Positions 10,691 to 19,482 of a stretch of DNA of 61,828 bases are shown here, in pieces. Made by a program: the position numbers and the translations under genes. Source of the stretch: an uncultured Pelagibacteraceae bacterium (GTDB taxonomy: Bacteria; Pseudomonadota; Alphaproteobacteria; Pelagibacterales; Pelagibacteraceae); contig CACIXF010000004.1 of the NCBI GenBank assembly GCA_902590535.1, positions 1-61,828 of the forward strand, in the 5' to 3' direction. A model generated the notes under the pieces. The model was not told the DNA's origin and searched no databases. It was given only the letters and a program-made list of their open reading frames with translations. How positions within the stretch are numbered: the first letter of the stretch is position 1; every line of letters starts with the position of its first letter.

Positions 10691-11353
10691 ATGAAAAATA
10701 TTAAAGCAATAATTTTTGATGCTTACGGTACCTTATTTGATGTAAATTCAGCTGCAGAAAAATGTAAAGATAAAATAGGTGATAAGTGGGAAGGTTTCGC
10801 CAATTATTGGAGAACCACACAATTAGAATATACTTGGCTGAGAAGTTTAATGAAACGTCATAAGGATTTTTGGCAAGTGACAGAAGAAAGTTTAGATAAA
10901 TCTATGAAAACTTATGAGATAGATTCTTCTATGAGAAATGAGTTATTAGATCTTTATAAAATTCTATCGACCTTTAAAGAAGTTCCTAAAGTTTTAAAAT
11001 CATTAAAAGAAAAAAATTTTAAACTTGCTATTCTTTCAAATGGTACACCTGTCCTTATTAATGAATTGGTTAAGAGCAACAATTTAGAAAATATATTTGA
11101 TGATATTTTTTCAATTGAGGAAGTTGGAGTTTATAAACCAGACTCTAAAGTTTACGATATTCCAGTTAAGAAATATCAAATTCAAAGAAATGAAATTACT
11201 TTTTTAAGTGCGAATACTTGGGATGTATCTGGTGGTGGAAATTATGGTTATAATTCTATTTGGGTTAATAGAAATAGTAATACTTTTGACAATCTAGATT
11301 ATGTACCAAAACATCAAATCGAGGACCTTAGTAAGTTACTTGATATAATATAA
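10691..11353 (+). CDS. HAD-superfamily hydrolase, L-2-haloacid dehalogenase type
   Basis: Class II haloacid dehalogenases hydrolyse 2-haloalkanoic acids through an aspartyl ester. The nucleophile is D10 in IIFDAYGTLFD. The other HAD motifs are S116-N117 (ILSNGTP), K149 (GVYKPDSKVY) and the SANTWDVSGGGNYGY motif at 173-187, a form characteristic of the haloacid dehalogenase group. Length is 220 residues. It heads a plus-strand run with the pirin and quinone reductase genes. The substrate in a marine SAR11 cell is unproven; a small phosphate or glycolate-like substrate is possible. Confidence 0.85.
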   Translation: MKNIKAIIFDAYGTLFDVNSAAEKCKDKIGDKWEGFANYWRTTQLEYTWLRSLMKRHKDFWQVTEESLDKSMKTYEIDSSMRNELLDLYKILSTFKEVPKVLKSLKEKNFKLAILSNGTPVLINELVKSNNLENIFDDIFSIEEVGVYKPDSKVYDIPVKKYQIQRNEITFLSANTWDVSGGGNYGYNSIWVNRNSNTFDNLDYVPKHQIEDLSKLLDII

Positions 11354-11373
11354 AAAATTCTTATGTACGAATT

Positions 11374-12210
11374 ATGAAAAATATTGAAGTAAGTAAAATT
11401 ATTGATCCTATTCCAGCCTCTGATGGAGCCGGAGTAAAATTAAAAAGAAGCATTGGTGTTGAGCCAAACTATTTTGATCCTTTCTTAATGCTTGATGAAT
11501 TTGGATCAGAAAATAGTGAGGATTATATAGCAGGTTTTCCACCCCACCCTCATCGAGGAATTGAAACAGTTACTTATATGTTAGCTGGAGATTTTGAACA
11601 TAAAGATAGTACCGGTGGTGAAGGTAGAATGACTGCAGGAGATGTTCAGTGGATGAAAACAGGAAGTGGAATTATTCATTCTGAAATGCCTGCAATGAAA
11701 GAAGGAAGACTTCATGGATTTCAATTATGGATTAACATGCCTGCTAAATTAAAAATGAGTAAACCTGAATATCTTTATATTGATGCTGATAAAATGAGTG
11801 TTCATAAAGATGATGAGAAACAAGTAAAAGTTATTGCTGGTAAATTCGAAAATGCTGAAGGACCAGTAAAAGGTCATAACGTTGAGCCAGTTTATTTTGA
11901 TGTAGAATTAAAAAAAGATAAGGAGTTCAATTTTAAATTACCGTCTACCCATAATAACTTTATTTATTTAATTAATGGTGAAATAGAGATTGGAAAAGTT
12001 AAACACGATAAAGTTATAGATAGTACTTTAATACTACTAACAAAAGGTGAAGACTTAACTGTTAAGGCTAAGTCAAATGCTAAGTTTTTGGTGATTTCAG
12101 GAAAACCAATAAATGAGGAAATAGCTAGAGGTGGACCATTTGTAATGAATACTAAAGCTGAGATCTTGCAAGCAGTTCAAGATTATCATAATGGTACGTT
12201 TGTAAAATAA
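11374..12210 (+). CDS. Pirin family protein
   Basis: Pirins are bicupin proteins; some act as quercetin dioxygenases or redox-linked regulators. The N-terminal cupin keeps the metal ligands H58, H60 (PPHPHRGIETVTYML), H102 and E104 (IIHSEMP). The C-terminal domain ends in ARGGPFVMNTKAEILQA, the usual pirin signature. Length is 278 residues, close to the family norm. It lies 20 bases after the dehalogenase gene and 3 bases before the quinone reductase gene, so the three are probably co-transcribed. The role in this cell is unknown. Confidence 0.92.
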   Translation: MKNIEVSKIIDPIPASDGAGVKLKRSIGVEPNYFDPFLMLDEFGSENSEDYIAGFPPHPHRGIETVTYMLAGDFEHKDSTGGEGRMTAGDVQWMKTGSGIIHSEMPAMKEGRLHGFQLWINMPAKLKMSKPEYLYIDADKMSVHKDDEKQVKVIAGKFENAEGPVKGHNVEPVYFDVELKKDKEFNFKLPSTHNNFIYLINGEIEIGKVKHDKVIDSTLILLTKGEDLTVKAKSNAKFLVISGKPINEEIARGGPFVMNTKAEILQAVQDYHNGTFVK

Positions 12211-12213
12211 TTT

Positions 12214-13188
12214 ATGAAAGCTGTAGAAATTAATAAAACTGGCGGTCCTGAGGTTTTAGAAGTTAAAAATATTTCTTTAGATAAACCTGGTTCTGATGAA
12301 GTAACAATAGAACAAAAAGCTATTGGTCTCAACTACATTGATACTTACCATAGATCAGGTTTGTATCCTTTAAAACTACCGATAGGTTTAGGTTTAGAGG
12401 GTGCCGGAGTTATTACTGATATTGGTGAAAATGTAAAAGACTTCAAAGTTGGTGATAAAATTTCTTATGCAGGTATTCCATTAGGTTCCTATTCTTCACA
12501 TAGAAATTATCCAACTAAAAATTTAGTAAAAGTACCAGATGGTATTGATCTTGAAATAGCAGCAACTTTAATGACAAAAGGATTAACAACTTTTTATCTG
12601 CTACATAAAACTTATCCAGTTAAATCAGGAGAAACAATTTTATTCCACGCAGCTGCTGGTGGTGTTGGTCAAATTTTTGGCCAATGGGCAAAAAGTTTAG
12701 GTTGTACTGTTATAGGTACAGTTGGATCAGATGAAAAAGTAAATATTGCAAAAGAGAATGGTTACGATCATGTAATTAATTACAATAAAGAAGATTTTGC
12801 AAAAAAAGTTTTAGAAATTACAAATGGTAAGGGTGTGCCAGTTGTCTACGATGGTGTTGGCAAAGATACATTAGATGGTTCAATTGAATGTTTAGCGGTA
12901 AGGGGAATGATGGTTTCATTTGGAAATGCATCGGGACCTTTGTCAGATATTAATGTTCCAAAAGTTATTCAACCAAAAGGTCTTTACCTCGTAAGACCAT
13001 CAATGCAACAATACCTTTCAACTAGACAAGAATTGGACGAAGCATCAAAAACAATGTTTGAAAAAATTAGCTCTGGTAAAATTAAAATTAAAATATTTAA
13101 AAAATATAAGTTAGAAGAAGTTGAGCAGGCTCATCAAGATCTTGAAGGAAGAAAAATTTTAGGACCTGCTGTAATAATTCCTAATTAA
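12214..13188 (+). CDS. qor: NADPH:quinone oxidoreductase (zeta-crystallin-like MDR)
   Basis: This is a zinc-free medium-chain dehydrogenase/reductase. The nucleotide-binding motif HAAAGGVGQIFGQWAK is at about residues 145-160. The QOR-type pattern GLNYIDTYHRSGLYP is at 38-52, and GLGLEGAG is at 58-65. The C-terminus LEGRKILGPAVIIP is typical. Length is 324 residues. These enzymes reduce quinones or enones by one or two electrons with NADPH. Its last 8 bases overlap the end of the convergent DUF2721 gene. Confidence 0.9.
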   Translation: MKAVEINKTGGPEVLEVKNISLDKPGSDEVTIEQKAIGLNYIDTYHRSGLYPLKLPIGLGLEGAGVITDIGENVKDFKVGDKISYAGIPLGSYSSHRNYPTKNLVKVPDGIDLEIAATLMTKGLTTFYLLHKTYPVKSGETILFHAAAGGVGQIFGQWAKSLGCTVIGTVGSDEKVNIAKENGYDHVINYNKEDFAKKVLEITNGKGVPVVYDGVGKDTLDGSIECLAVRGMMVSFGNASGPLSDINVPKVIQPKGLYLVRPSMQQYLSTRQELDEASKTMFEKISSGKIKIKIFKKYKLEEVEQAHQDLEGRKILGPAVIIPN

Positions 13189-13594
13189 CATCAACATCCA
13201 TATCGGACATATGAAGCTTAAGTGCATTGGTTGATATTTGTATTTCTCTAATAAAAAAAATTATAGAAATAATCATCGATAAACAACAAGATCCAAAAAT
13301 TACTCTTGCTAGTAAAAATTCGTCTAAGTAGAGCGCAAATACAGTTAACATATTAAATAGAAAGCCAAAAGCTGCAAACAATATAGTCCATCTTAAAAGT
13401 GTTATTCTGCCACTCAAATTTATAAACTGCTTCTTCCATTCCGGTGGAATATGTTTTTCATAGACATGCTCATCATGAAGTTGTCGAATTAATATACTCA
13501 ATGAGTGAAACCTATTGCTATACACTCCCATCAATAGTGGAATTGCTGGAAACATTAGTGCGGTAACTGTGTAATCTATATTCATACGAATCAA
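13181..13594 (-). CDS. DUF2721-like small membrane protein
   Basis: This is a 137-residue protein with three hydrophobic segments: residues 7-24, about 68-88 and about 92-112. Between the first two lies SNRFHSLSILIRQLHDE, an amphipathic Arg/His-rich stretch like that of DUF2721 proteins (NR followed by IR.L). Function is unknown for the family. The gene is divergent from ubiA with about 40 bases between starts, and convergent with qor. Confidence 0.7.
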   Translation of the reverse strand: MIRMNIDYTVTALMFPAIPLLMGVYSNRFHSLSILIRQLHDEHVYEKHIPPEWKKQFINLSGRITLLRWTILFAAFGFLFNMLTVFALYLDEFLLARVIFGSCCLSMIISIIFFIREIQISTNALKLHMSDMDVDVN

Positions 13595-13634
13595 TTTGAT
13601 TATGAAACTAGCCTTTGTTATTTACAAGTAAATT

Positions 13635-14501
13635 ATGAACCAAATAAACTTATTTATCGAATTAACGAGATTAAAAAAACCAATTGGTTTTATGTTATTA
13701 TTTTGGCCCTGCATTTGGGGACTAACATTAGTTTATGATTTTAATTCTTCTATAGATAATTATTTTTTTTTTGGTTTGCTATTTCTGGCTGGTTCAATTT
13801 TGATGCGTTCAGCGGGTTGTATCGTAAATGACATAGCCGATAAGAATTTTGACAAAAAAGTTGAACGTACAAAAAATAGACCTGTTGCATCTGGTAAAGT
13901 ATCAATAAAACTTGCTTTAATTTATTCAATGGCATTATGTGGGTTAGCCTTTTTGGTATTAATAAATTTTAACAAATTTACAATTTATATGGCACTGTTA
14001 TCAATGCCATTAGCCTTTACTTATCCTTTGATGAAAAGAATTACTTACTGGCCACAATTATTTTTAGGAATTACATTTAACTATGGTCTAATCTTAGCTT
14101 GGGTCTCTGTATCTAACGATATATCTTTAGTTTCTATAGCTTTTTATGTTGGAGCCATATTTTGGACACTCGGCTACGACACAATATACGGATTTCAAGA
14201 TATTAAAGATGATGAAATTATAGGAGTAAAATCAACATCAATTAAATTTAAAAATGATCCAAAAAAGTTTTTACTATTTTGCTATTTGGTTTTTATTGTC
14301 TCATTAATTTATGTAGGAATAAAGATGAATTTTAAATTTTACTATTTTATTTTTTTGTCCATACCAGCAATTCAACTTTTTATTTTCCAAATTAAAAAAT
14401 TAGATGTCTCAAACACGTTTGATTGTTTAAAAAAATTTAAAAGTAACAATTTTTTAGGAATGCTCGTGCTAATAAATATTTTTATCGGAAAATTAATTTA
14501 G
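13635..14501 (+). CDS. ubiA: 4-hydroxybenzoate polyprenyltransferase
   Basis: UbiA attaches the polyprenyl tail to 4-hydroxybenzoate in ubiquinone synthesis. The first Asp-rich motif is NDIADKNFDKKVERTKNRP at residues 65-83, with D66, D69 and D73. The second is in GFQDIKDDEIIGVKSTSI near residue 185. Several membrane helices are visible over 288 residues. The RSAGCIVND start of the first motif separates UbiA from heme O synthase CtaB, which is also present in this window. msbA follows 7 bases later. Confidence 0.93.
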   Translation: MNQINLFIELTRLKKPIGFMLLFWPCIWGLTLVYDFNSSIDNYFFFGLLFLAGSILMRSAGCIVNDIADKNFDKKVERTKNRPVASGKVSIKLALIYSMALCGLAFLVLINFNKFTIYMALLSMPLAFTYPLMKRITYWPQLFLGITFNYGLILAWVSVSNDISLVSIAFYVGAIFWTLGYDTIYGFQDIKDDEIIGVKSTSIKFKNDPKKFLLFCYLVFIVSLIYVGIKMNFKFYYFIFLSIPAIQLFIFQIKKLDVSNTFDCLKKFKSNNFLGMLVLINIFIGKLI

Positions 14502-14508
14502 AATATAA

Positions 14509-16251
14509 ATGAATAATACTGTAATTTTAAAGAGACTTTATAATCAATATACTAGCAAATTTATAATTAAAATAATTTTTGCTGCCCTACTATCAGTATT
14601 AGTTGCAATAAGTACTTCCGCAACAGCATGGTTATTAGATCCAGCAATTGAAAAAATTTTCATAAATAAAGATCAAACTTTAATAATATTAATTCCTTTT
14701 GCTATTATTTTAGCTTTCACAACTAAAGGTATCTCACTTTATTTTGCAAAACTAATTATGATAAATGTGGGTGAAGAAGTGAAAAAAATAATTCAAATAG
14801 ATATGCTTAATTCATTTATTAAAGCAGATACAGAAACTATAGAAAATAAGCACTCAGGTAATTATATTTCAAATTTAAATTTTGACGTTCAACAAATAAC
14901 AAGAATGTTAGCAGAAGCATTCCTTAGTTTATTTAAAGATGGTCTTACATTATTTGGGTTATTAATAGTAATGTTTTATCAAAACTGGAAATTATCTTTA
15001 ATAGCTATCATTATGATACCTTTGGCATCTATAACTGCTAAAGTTCTTGGTAAAAGAATGGGTAAAGTTTCTACTCAGGCACAAGAAAGGTCTGGAGATT
15101 TAAATAGGTATTTAATTGATTTATTTAAAAATCACAAAATAATAAAAATTTTTCAAAGAGAGAATTTTGAAAAATCTAGATCTGAAATATTTGTAAATAA
15201 TCTTAAGGAAAAATCTGCAAAAATTGCTGCTGTATATATCAGGTCTGCTCCAATAATGGAGATTCTGACTGGTATAATGATTGCAATATTAATTTTTTAT
15301 TCTGGAAAACTAATTATAAACGAAGAATTGGGAATTAATAATTTTTTCTCATTTTTAGCGGCAATGATGTTGGCTTATCAGCCAGTTAAAACTCTTACAA
15401 AAGTAAACGTTGCAATTGGTCAAGGGTTAGCAGCTGCAAAAAGAATTTTGCCAATAGTAGATATGAAAGTCGAAATTAATTCTAATGAAAACAGCAAAAG
15501 CTTAGATTTGAAGGATGGTAATATTTTATTTAATAATATTAATTTTTCTTATAAATCAAATTTCGAAAATACAGTTTTAAAAGATATATCTGCAGAATTT
15601 TCAGGAGGAAAAATGACAGCTTTAGTTGGACATAGTGGATCAGGAAAATCAACTTTGCTTAATATGATACCTAGAATTTATTCTCCAAATGAAGGTAATA
15701 TCGAGATAGATGAACAAGATATTTCAAAAATAAACTTAAATTCTTTAAGAAAAGAAATTTCAATTGTAGACCAAAATGTAACTCTTTTTGATGATACTGT
15801 CTTAAATAATATTAAGTATGCAAATCCAGATGCTAGTTTAGAGGAAATTTATGAGGCAGCAGAAAATGCTATGTGTAAAGACTTCATTGAAAATTTAGAT
15901 AATAAATATGAAACGAGAATTGGAGAAAATGGAGTTAAATTATCAGGGGGAGAAAAACAGAGATTATCAATAGCTAGAGCATTTTTGAAAAAAAGTAAGA
16001 TAATTTTACTTGATGAAGCAACATCATCACTAGACTCTGAAACAGAAGAAAAAATTCAATCTGCACTTAATAAACTCATTATAAATAAAACTACTATCGT
16101 AATAGCTCACCGACTATCGACCATTCTCAACTCTGACAAGATATATGTTGTTGATCAAGGCAAAATTATAGACTCTGGTAATCATGAGGATCTTTTGTCA
16201 GGCTCAAGTGTTTATAAAAGTTTTTATGAAAAACAAATAAAACAAAATTGA
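14509..16251 (+). CDS. msbA: Lipid A export ABC transporter MsbA-like (permease-ATPase fusion)
   Basis: This half transporter has an N-terminal six-helix exporter domain (about residues 15-315) fused to an ATPase domain. Walker A is GHSGSGKST at 374-382. The signature LSGGEKQRLSIARA lies near 475, Walker B ILLDEATSSLD near 495, and the switch histidine is in IVIAHRLST. Length is 580 residues, normal for MsbA. It is directly followed by waaA, lpxK and a lipid A acyltransferase gene. That context supports flipping of lipid A-core rather than drug export. Confidence 0.9.
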   Translation: MNNTVILKRLYNQYTSKFIIKIIFAALLSVLVAISTSATAWLLDPAIEKIFINKDQTLIILIPFAIILAFTTKGISLYFAKLIMINVGEEVKKIIQIDMLNSFIKADTETIENKHSGNYISNLNFDVQQITRMLAEAFLSLFKDGLTLFGLLIVMFYQNWKLSLIAIIMIPLASITAKVLGKRMGKVSTQAQERSGDLNRYLIDLFKNHKIIKIFQRENFEKSRSEIFVNNLKEKSAKIAAVYIRSAPIMEILTGIMIAILIFYSGKLIINEELGINNFFSFLAAMMLAYQPVKTLTKVNVAIGQGLAAAKRILPIVDMKVEINSNENSKSLDLKDGNILFNNINFSYKSNFENTVLKDISAEFSGGKMTALVGHSGSGKSTLLNMIPRIYSPNEGNIEIDEQDISKINLNSLRKEISIVDQNVTLFDDTVLNNIKYANPDASLEEIYEAAENAMCKDFIENLDNKYETRIGENGVKLSGGEKQRLSIARAFLKKSKIILLDEATSSLDSETEEKIQSALNKLIINKTTIVIAHRLSTILNSDKIYVVDQGKIIDSGNHEDLLSGSSVYKSFYEKQIKQN

Positions 16252-17489
16252 TGTTTTTTATATACGGTATATTAACAAATATTTTATTTTTATTGTCACC
16301 AATAATTTTTGTTTTTAGAATTTTAAATAAAAAAGAAGACATAAATAGATTTCAAGAAAAATATTGTATTTATTCAAAGAAAAATTTTCAAAAAACAATA
16401 TGGTTTCATGCAGTAAGTGTTGGTGAATTAATGAGTATAATACCAGTTGTAAATAAAATGGAAAAAAATAAAAAAATAAAAAAAATAATCATAACCTCTT
16501 CTACAATTAGTTCGTCAAAAATTTTTAAAAAACAAAAATTTAAAAAAACAATTCATAAGTTTTTTCCTTTGGATACTAATTTTTTAACAAAAAAATTTAT
16601 CAATTTTTGGAAACCTGAAGTGGCAATTTTTGTAGATTCAGAAATTTGGCCAAATATGATAAAAAATTTAGAAAAACATCAAATTCCAATAATTTTATTA
16701 AATGCAAGATTTACAAGATCTAGTTTTAAAAAATGGTTGATTGTAAAAAGTTTTGCAAAAGAAATCTTTGGTAAGATCTCAATTGCTCTTCCTCAAAACA
16801 CAGAAACAAAAAAATATCTTAAAATCCTTGGTATAAAAAAAATTATTTCAGCAGGAAATATAAAATACTTCGGAGAAAAAATCCTCCTGAATAAAAAAAA
16901 TTTAGAATTATTCAGAAAGTTAAAAAAATTTAAAGTTTTATGTGCTGGTAGTACTCATGATGACGAAGAAATATTAATATCTAAATTACACATCGAATTG
17001 AAAAAATATTTACCTAATTTACTTACGGTTATAATACCGCGACACATTAATAGATCAGAAAATATAATTAATGATCTAGATAAATTTAAACTTAATGTGG
17101 TTAAGCACTCTACAAAACAAAAAATATCAAAAAAAACAGATATTTATTTGGTTGATACTTTTGGTGAAACAAAGAATTTTTATAATCTTTCAAACATTGC
17201 TTTTTTAGGAGGATCAATTGTGAAGCATGGAGGGCAAAATCCATTAGAGGCTGCTCGATTAGGTAATTATATTATAAATGGACCTAATATTAGTAATTTT
17301 TCAGAAATATACGACTATTTAAAAATAAATAAAATATCTTATACAACCTCAAATATTTTAAAAATGAGAGATATAGTTTTGTCAAAAATAAATAAAAAAC
17401 TTCCATTCAACAAAAGAAAAAAAATTTTTGATAATGGAAATAAAATTTTAAATAATAACGTAGGTATTATCGAAAAATATATCCAATGA
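16251..17489 (+). CDS. waaA: 3-deoxy-D-manno-octulosonic acid transferase
   Basis: WaaA (KdtA) adds Kdo sugars to lipid IVA at the inner membrane. Conserved glycosyltransferase motifs include VDSEIWPNM, LLNARFTRSSF, CAGSTHDDEE and GGSIVKHGGQNPLEAA. An N-terminal membrane anchor covers about residues 2-24. I place the start at the ATG whose A is the last base of the msbA stop (TGATG), rather than at the TTG one codon earlier, giving 412 residues. It overlaps lpxK by 4 bases. Long lysine-rich stretches reflect the AT-rich genome. Confidence 0.93.
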   Translation: MFFIYGILTNILFLLSPIIFVFRILNKKEDINRFQEKYCIYSKKNFQKTIWFHAVSVGELMSIIPVVNKMEKNKKIKKIIITSSTISSSKIFKKQKFKKTIHKFFPLDTNFLTKKFINFWKPEVAIFVDSEIWPNMIKNLEKHQIPIILLNARFTRSSFKKWLIVKSFAKEIFGKISIALPQNTETKKYLKILGIKKIISAGNIKYFGEKILLNKKNLELFRKLKKFKVLCAGSTHDDEEILISKLHIELKKYLPNLLTVIIPRHINRSENIINDLDKFKLNVVKHSTKQKISKKTDIYLVDTFGETKNFYNLSNIAFLGGSIVKHGGQNPLEAARLGNYIINGPNISNFSEIYDYLKINKISYTTSNILKMRDIVLSKINKKLPFNKRKKIFDNGNKILNNNVGIIEKYIQ

Positions 17490-18406
17490 TTTTCATGAAA
17501 CCAAATTTTTGGCAAACAAAAAATTTAATCTCAATTTTGCTTTTTCCTTTAACATTAATTACTTTAAGCGTTAACTTTTTAAAAAAATTTAATATTAAAA
17601 ATAATTTTAAAATAAAAACAATTTGCATAGGAAATTTAAATGCAGGTGGCACTGGAAAAACATCCTTAGCAATAGAGTTCAGGGAATTACTTAGTTCTAA
17701 ATTTAAAACTGTATTTATTAAAAAGAAATACTCAAATCAAAAAGATGAATATAATTTACTAAAAAAAAGGGGTAAAATCATATCATCAGAAAATAGAATA
17801 GATGCATTGAAGAATGCAGAAAAAAACTTTGATCTGGCTATTTTAGATGATGGCTTGCAACAAAAAAATATAGAATATGATTTAAAAATCGTATGTATTA
17901 ATTCTTATGAAGGTTTTGGGAATAATTTTCTATTACCCGCAGGCCCTTTAAGAGAAAATTTAAATGAACTTAAAAATTATGACATTGTTTTTCTTAATGG
18001 TTTTAAGAAAAATCAAAAATTAAAAAACAAAATTAAAAAAATAAATAATAGTTTAAAAATTTTTAATGCAATATATGAACCTATAAATCTTAAAAAATAT
18101 AATTTAAAAAATAAATTTATATTTTTTTGTGGTATTGGAAATCCACATGAATTTGAGAATACTCTTAAGAAATTCAAATTTAAAATAAAAGAAAAATTTA
18201 TTTTTCCTGATCACTATAGGGTGTCCAGTGAGACAATAAACAATATAAAGGATATGGCTAATAAAAATAAGTTTAAAATAATTACCACAGAAAAAGATTT
18301 TTTAAGATTAACTAAAAAACAGCAAAAAGGTATTAATTTTTTAAAAGTTAAATTAAAAATTAAAAATATAAGTAAGTTAAAAAAATTTCTTAAATCGAAC
18401 ATATGA
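17486..18406 (+). CDS. lpxK: Tetraacyldisaccharide 4'-kinase LpxK
   Basis: LpxK phosphorylates the 4' position of the lipid A disaccharide. The Walker A motif GNLNAGGTGKTS is at residues 49-60, where the family normally has GN..vGGtGKTP. The Walker B-like LAILDDGLQQ is near 118. An amphipathic, hydrophobic N-terminus (about 12-33) would place it at the inner membrane. Length is 306 residues. The ATG at 17486 overlaps the waaA stop (ATGA); a second ATG 9 bases later would also give a typical N-terminus. Confidence 0.93.
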   Translation: MIFMKPNFWQTKNLISILLFPLTLITLSVNFLKKFNIKNNFKIKTICIGNLNAGGTGKTSLAIEFRELLSSKFKTVFIKKKYSNQKDEYNLLKKRGKIISSENRIDALKNAEKNFDLAILDDGLQQKNIEYDLKIVCINSYEGFGNNFLLPAGPLRENLNELKNYDIVFLNGFKKNQKLKNKIKKINNSLKIFNAIYEPINLKKYNLKNKFIFFCGIGNPHEFENTLKKFKFKIKEKFIFPDHYRVSSETINNIKDMANKNKFKIITTEKDFLRLTKKQQKGINFLKVKLKIKNISKLKKFLKSNI

Positions 18407-19263
18407 AAAAAATTAACCACTTAATTCAATTCATTATTATAAAAATTTTTTTTACCATCTTTGGTATAATTGGGTTCAGAGCATCTTCTAAGTTAGGATT
18501 TCTAATAGGAAAGTATTTTGGACCAATTTTTAGATCAAAAGAGTTAATAATAAATAATCTCAAAAAAGCCAATATTGATAAAAAAAATAACTTTGAAAAA
18601 ATAGCTTCAAATGTTCTTGGAAATTATGGAAGAATATTCTCAGAATATGTGCATTTAAAAAATTTTAAAAATGATAGTTTACAAAAATACTTCTCTATAG
18701 AGGGGCTAGATTATTTAAAAAATATTAAAAAAAATAATGAAAAAGTAGTCTTTATTTCAGGTCATTTTAATAACTTTGAATTAATGGCGATGCAAATTGA
18801 AAAGGCGGGAGTTGATTGTGCTGCAATTTATCGACCACTGAACAATCCTTATTTAAACACAATAATGGAAAAAATTAGAATTAGAGATATTTGTAAAAAT
18901 CAAATTAAAAAAGGAAGAGCTGGTACAAGAGAAATTATACGTTTTTTATCAAAAGGTACCTCAATTGCTTTAATGATAGATCAAAGAGTGAGGGAAGGTG
19001 AAAAGATAAATTTTTTTGGAAATCCTGCAACTACAACAACAATTCCAGCGCAACTAATAAAAAAATATGGTTGCAGTGTTGTACCAATTTATATTGAAAG
19101 AAAAAAATCACATCATTTCAAAATGTATGTTTCAAAACCTATTAAGATAAATAGATCAAGAAGCATTTCTGAAATCACAAAACATTTAAATGATATTCTT
19201 GAAAAAATGATATTGAAAAATGTTGACCAGTGGATTTGGACTCACGATCGTTGGAAGGTATAA
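18403..19263 (+). CDS. Lipid A late acyltransferase (LpxL/HtrB family)
   Basis: This is a lysophospholipid acyltransferase-superfamily enzyme that would add a secondary acyl chain to Kdo-lipid A. The catalytic HxxxxE motif is FISGHFNNFEL, with H121 and E126. The GTSIALMIDQRVREG region near 187 is the second family motif. A single N-terminal membrane anchor spans residues 8-24. Length is 286 residues. It overlaps lpxK by 4 bases, ending the msbA-waaA-lpxK run. Which secondary acylation it performs (LpxL or LpxM type) cannot be told from the sequence alone. Confidence 0.88.
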   Translation: MKKINHLIQFIIIKIFFTIFGIIGFRASSKLGFLIGKYFGPIFRSKELIINNLKKANIDKKNNFEKIASNVLGNYGRIFSEYVHLKNFKNDSLQKYFSIEGLDYLKNIKKNNEKVVFISGHFNNFELMAMQIEKAGVDCAAIYRPLNNPYLNTIMEKIRIRDICKNQIKKGRAGTREIIRFLSKGTSIALMIDQRVREGEKINFFGNPATTTTIPAQLIKKYGCSVVPIYIERKKSHHFKMYVSKPIKINRSRSISEITKHLNDILEKMILKNVDQWIWTHDRWKV

Positions 19264-19267
19264 TCAA

Positions 19268-19459
19268 CTATTTTTCTTTTTCTCGCTGTAATGAAGCTTC
19301 AATATATGAGTAATATGCTTCCTGTTTGTCTACATTCCAATAAGTTAAATTTTCTAAGATAATTTTTTTACCTGAGATAGCACATATTACATAATCGCCA
19401 GCTTCCAACACATTAAAGTTATTAGGTAGATATTTTAATTTAGCTAATTTATTTTTCAT
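19268..19459 (-). CDS. DUF2093 family protein
   Basis: This is a 63-residue protein beginning MKNKLAKLKYLPNNF. Its core, GDYVICAISGKKIILENLTYWNVDKQEAYYSYIEASLQR, is the alphaproteobacterial DUF2093 signature (YV.CA.TG..I.L..L.YW....QEAY). An in-frame ATG at 19495 would extend it by 12 residues but would run into the divergent purD start at 19483. I therefore prefer the inner ATG, which leaves a 23-base gap. Function is unknown for the family. The two cysteine/glycine turn positions resemble a small zinc-ribbon-like fold, but only one Cys is present here. Confidence 0.85.
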   Translation of the reverse strand: MKNKLAKLKYLPNNFNVLEAGDYVICAISGKKIILENLTYWNVDKQEAYYSYIEASLQREKEK

Positions 19460-19482
19460 TTCTAAGATATATAAATAGTTAT